This document shows positions 44,813 through 45,377 of a stretch of 45,377 nt of DNA, in pieces; the stretch's first letter is position 1; every line of letters begins with the position of its first letter. Source of the stretch: Bacteroidales bacterium H5. Lineage in GTDB: Bacteria > Bacteroidota > Bacteroidia > Bacteroidales > Muribaculaceae. The stretch covers positions 1-45,377 of the forward strand of contig DAAQ01000013.1 in the NCBI GenBank assembly GCA_001701225.1, read 5' to 3'. The notes under the pieces were generated by a model, which was given only the letters and a program-made list of their open reading frames with translations, searched no databases and had not been told where the DNA came from. A program made the position numbers and the translations under genes.

Positions 44813-44820
44813 CAAAGTTA
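44813..44820 (-). promoter_or_regulatory. -7 element of the porU promoter
   Basis: TAACTTTG on the minus strand, a full match to TAnnTTTG. The ATG at 44806 is only about 7 nt downstream, where transcription should start. This decides the porU start codon. Confidence 0.6.
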
Positions 44821-44864
44821 CTCATTTTCTCCCGAATACGCGGGATTGAGGGGCGAAAAACATG

Positions 44865-44897
44865 AAACGGTCTGTATCTGCGGGGATACAGGCCGTT
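44865..44897 (-). terminator. hairpin terminator between tRNA-Leu and porU
   Basis: A 14-bp stem with one G-U pair (44865-44878 with 44884-44897, 5-nt loop), beginning 4 nt after the tRNA 3' end. On the minus strand the stem's end is TTT, followed by CATGTTTTT. Confidence 0.7.
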
Positions 44898-44900
44898 TCT

Positions 44901-44985
44901 GTGCTCGAAGCGGGACTCGAACCCGCACGGTCGCAATGACCAAAGGATTTTAAGTCCTTCGTGTCTACCATTCCACCATTCGAGC
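44901..44985 (-). tRNA. tRNA-Leu (UAA)
   Basis: An 85-nt class II tRNA on the minus strand. The acceptor stem is GCTCGAA with TTCGAGC plus discriminator A. The anticodon arm is AAGGA, loop CTTAAAA, TCCTT, giving anticodon UAA. The long variable arm and T-arm (GCGGG TTCGAGT CCCGC) are intact. CCA is not encoded. A well-spaced promoter lies just upstream and a hairpin terminator just downstream. Confidence 0.95.
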
Positions 44986-44996
44986 GATAGACGGTG

Positions 44997-45028
44997 CAAA
45001 ATTAGGCGTTTTTTTCGGCATTTGCAAA
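44997..45028 (-). promoter_or_regulatory. promoter of tRNA-Leu
   Basis: On the minus strand TTTG (45025-45028), 20 nt, TAATTTTG (44997-45004): a full consensus match. The start site would lie near 44990, only about 5 nt before the mature tRNA. Confidence 0.75.
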
Positions 45029-45032
45029 TTTT

Positions 45033-45097
45033 GACGCTCTGCGGGTGCAAAAAAACACGCCATGATGCCGTAAACGCTTCACTATTAGCAGAGCGTC
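45033..45097. repeat. 10-bp inverted repeat upstream of tRNA-Leu
   Basis: GACGCTCTGC (45033-45042) and GCAGAGCGTC (45088-45097) are perfect complements 45 nt apart, just outside the tRNA promoter. Could be a binding site pair or the boundary of an element. Confidence 0.5.
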
Positions 45098-45172
45098 GGC
45101 ACACCTACGGCCTCCCCCACGCGCCCGACATGACGCGTATTTAGGCACAGTGCAAGGGTGAGACCTTCTGTC

Positions 45173-45377
45173 TGAGGCCCGCAGGGCCGATGATTGCGCC
45201 GTGGACTCCTCGCTTGGGCGTCCGTCAGGACACCTTTTCCAACAGTAAGGGAGGAAATAGACGGCACCTCGGCCACAGTGCCGCGACCCCCATGCGGGGG
45301 CCGCAGGTTCGTGTCACGACGGCTGACCTATGGGCAAGCCCATAGGCTATTGAGACGGTGCCCTGCATCCGCAGGGC
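45173..45377. repeat. intergenic palindromes at the window end
   Basis: No gene supported. Holds TGAGGCCCGCAGGGCCGATG (45173-45192, as at 25808), CCCCC-atgc-GGGGG (45287-45300), CCTATGGGC-aa-GCCCATAGG (45327-45346, 9 bp) and GCCCTGC-atcc-GCAGGGC (45360-45377). The last is cut by the window edge. Confidence 0.55.

Noticed and set aside
45085..45276. 63-codon minus-strand frame at the window end
   Set aside because: Overlaps palindromic repeats, no recognisable features, no promoter.

Overview
The window looks like chromosome from a member of the Bacteroidales with moderately high GC, most probably Muribaculaceae-like. Support is direct: promoters match the Bacteroidetes pattern (TTG, about 20 nt, TAnnTTTG) instead of -35/-10; LpxC is fused to FabZ; there is a PorU-type type IX secretion peptidase; the ornithine carbamoyltransferase is the Bacteroides succinylornithine type; glycogen synthase is GT3-like; and secreted proteins carry dockerin, BspA-type leucine-rich or sorting-type C-termini. 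Placement below order is inference.

Layout. 1-5900 (minus): a three-gene operon for secreted proteins (beta-helix protein, 1223-residue dockerin protein, cohesin-like protein) behind a leader of about 415 nt. 5900-6490: a repeat- and hairpin-rich gap. 6490-7750 (minus): a 50-residue ORF and a lipoprotein. 7911-16821 (minus): pyrG, yidC, a BspA-like LRR protein, trmB, mrp and a secreted endonuclease I. 17055-25337 (plus): a GNAT acetyltransferase followed by argG, argC, argD, argF', argB, argE and argH, a full glutamate-to-arginine route apart from carbamoyl-phosphate synthesis. 25338-26168: a strongly structured RNA candidate ending in an intrinsic terminator, then an array of palindromes. 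26169-27386 (minus): an OmpA-like porin. 27549-32317 (minus): lpxD, lpxC/fabZ, lpxA, a degenerate endonuclease-I-like protein and a small lipoprotein. 32387-34378 (minus): an AAA ATPase behind three palindromic operator-like repeats, followed by a tail-anchored protein. 34442-38829 (minus): glycogen synthase and alpha-glucan phosphorylase. 38975-40487 (plus): an AT-richer AlbA_2 gene frameshifted inside a 21-bp tandem repeat. 40515-45028 (minus): fmt, porU and tRNA-Leu(UAA). The last 350 bases hold more palindromes.

Most of the window is housekeeping: CTP synthesis, membrane insertion, arginine, lipid A, glycogen, translation initiation, type IX secretion. The less explained parts are the structured RNA after argH, the long leader before the beta-helix/dockerin/cohesin operon, the AAA ATPase cassette with its repeated operators, the frameshifted AlbA_2 gene, and several families of intergenic palindromes. 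No insertion sequence, phage gene or CRISPR array was seen. All family names come from reading motifs by eye; no database search was run.
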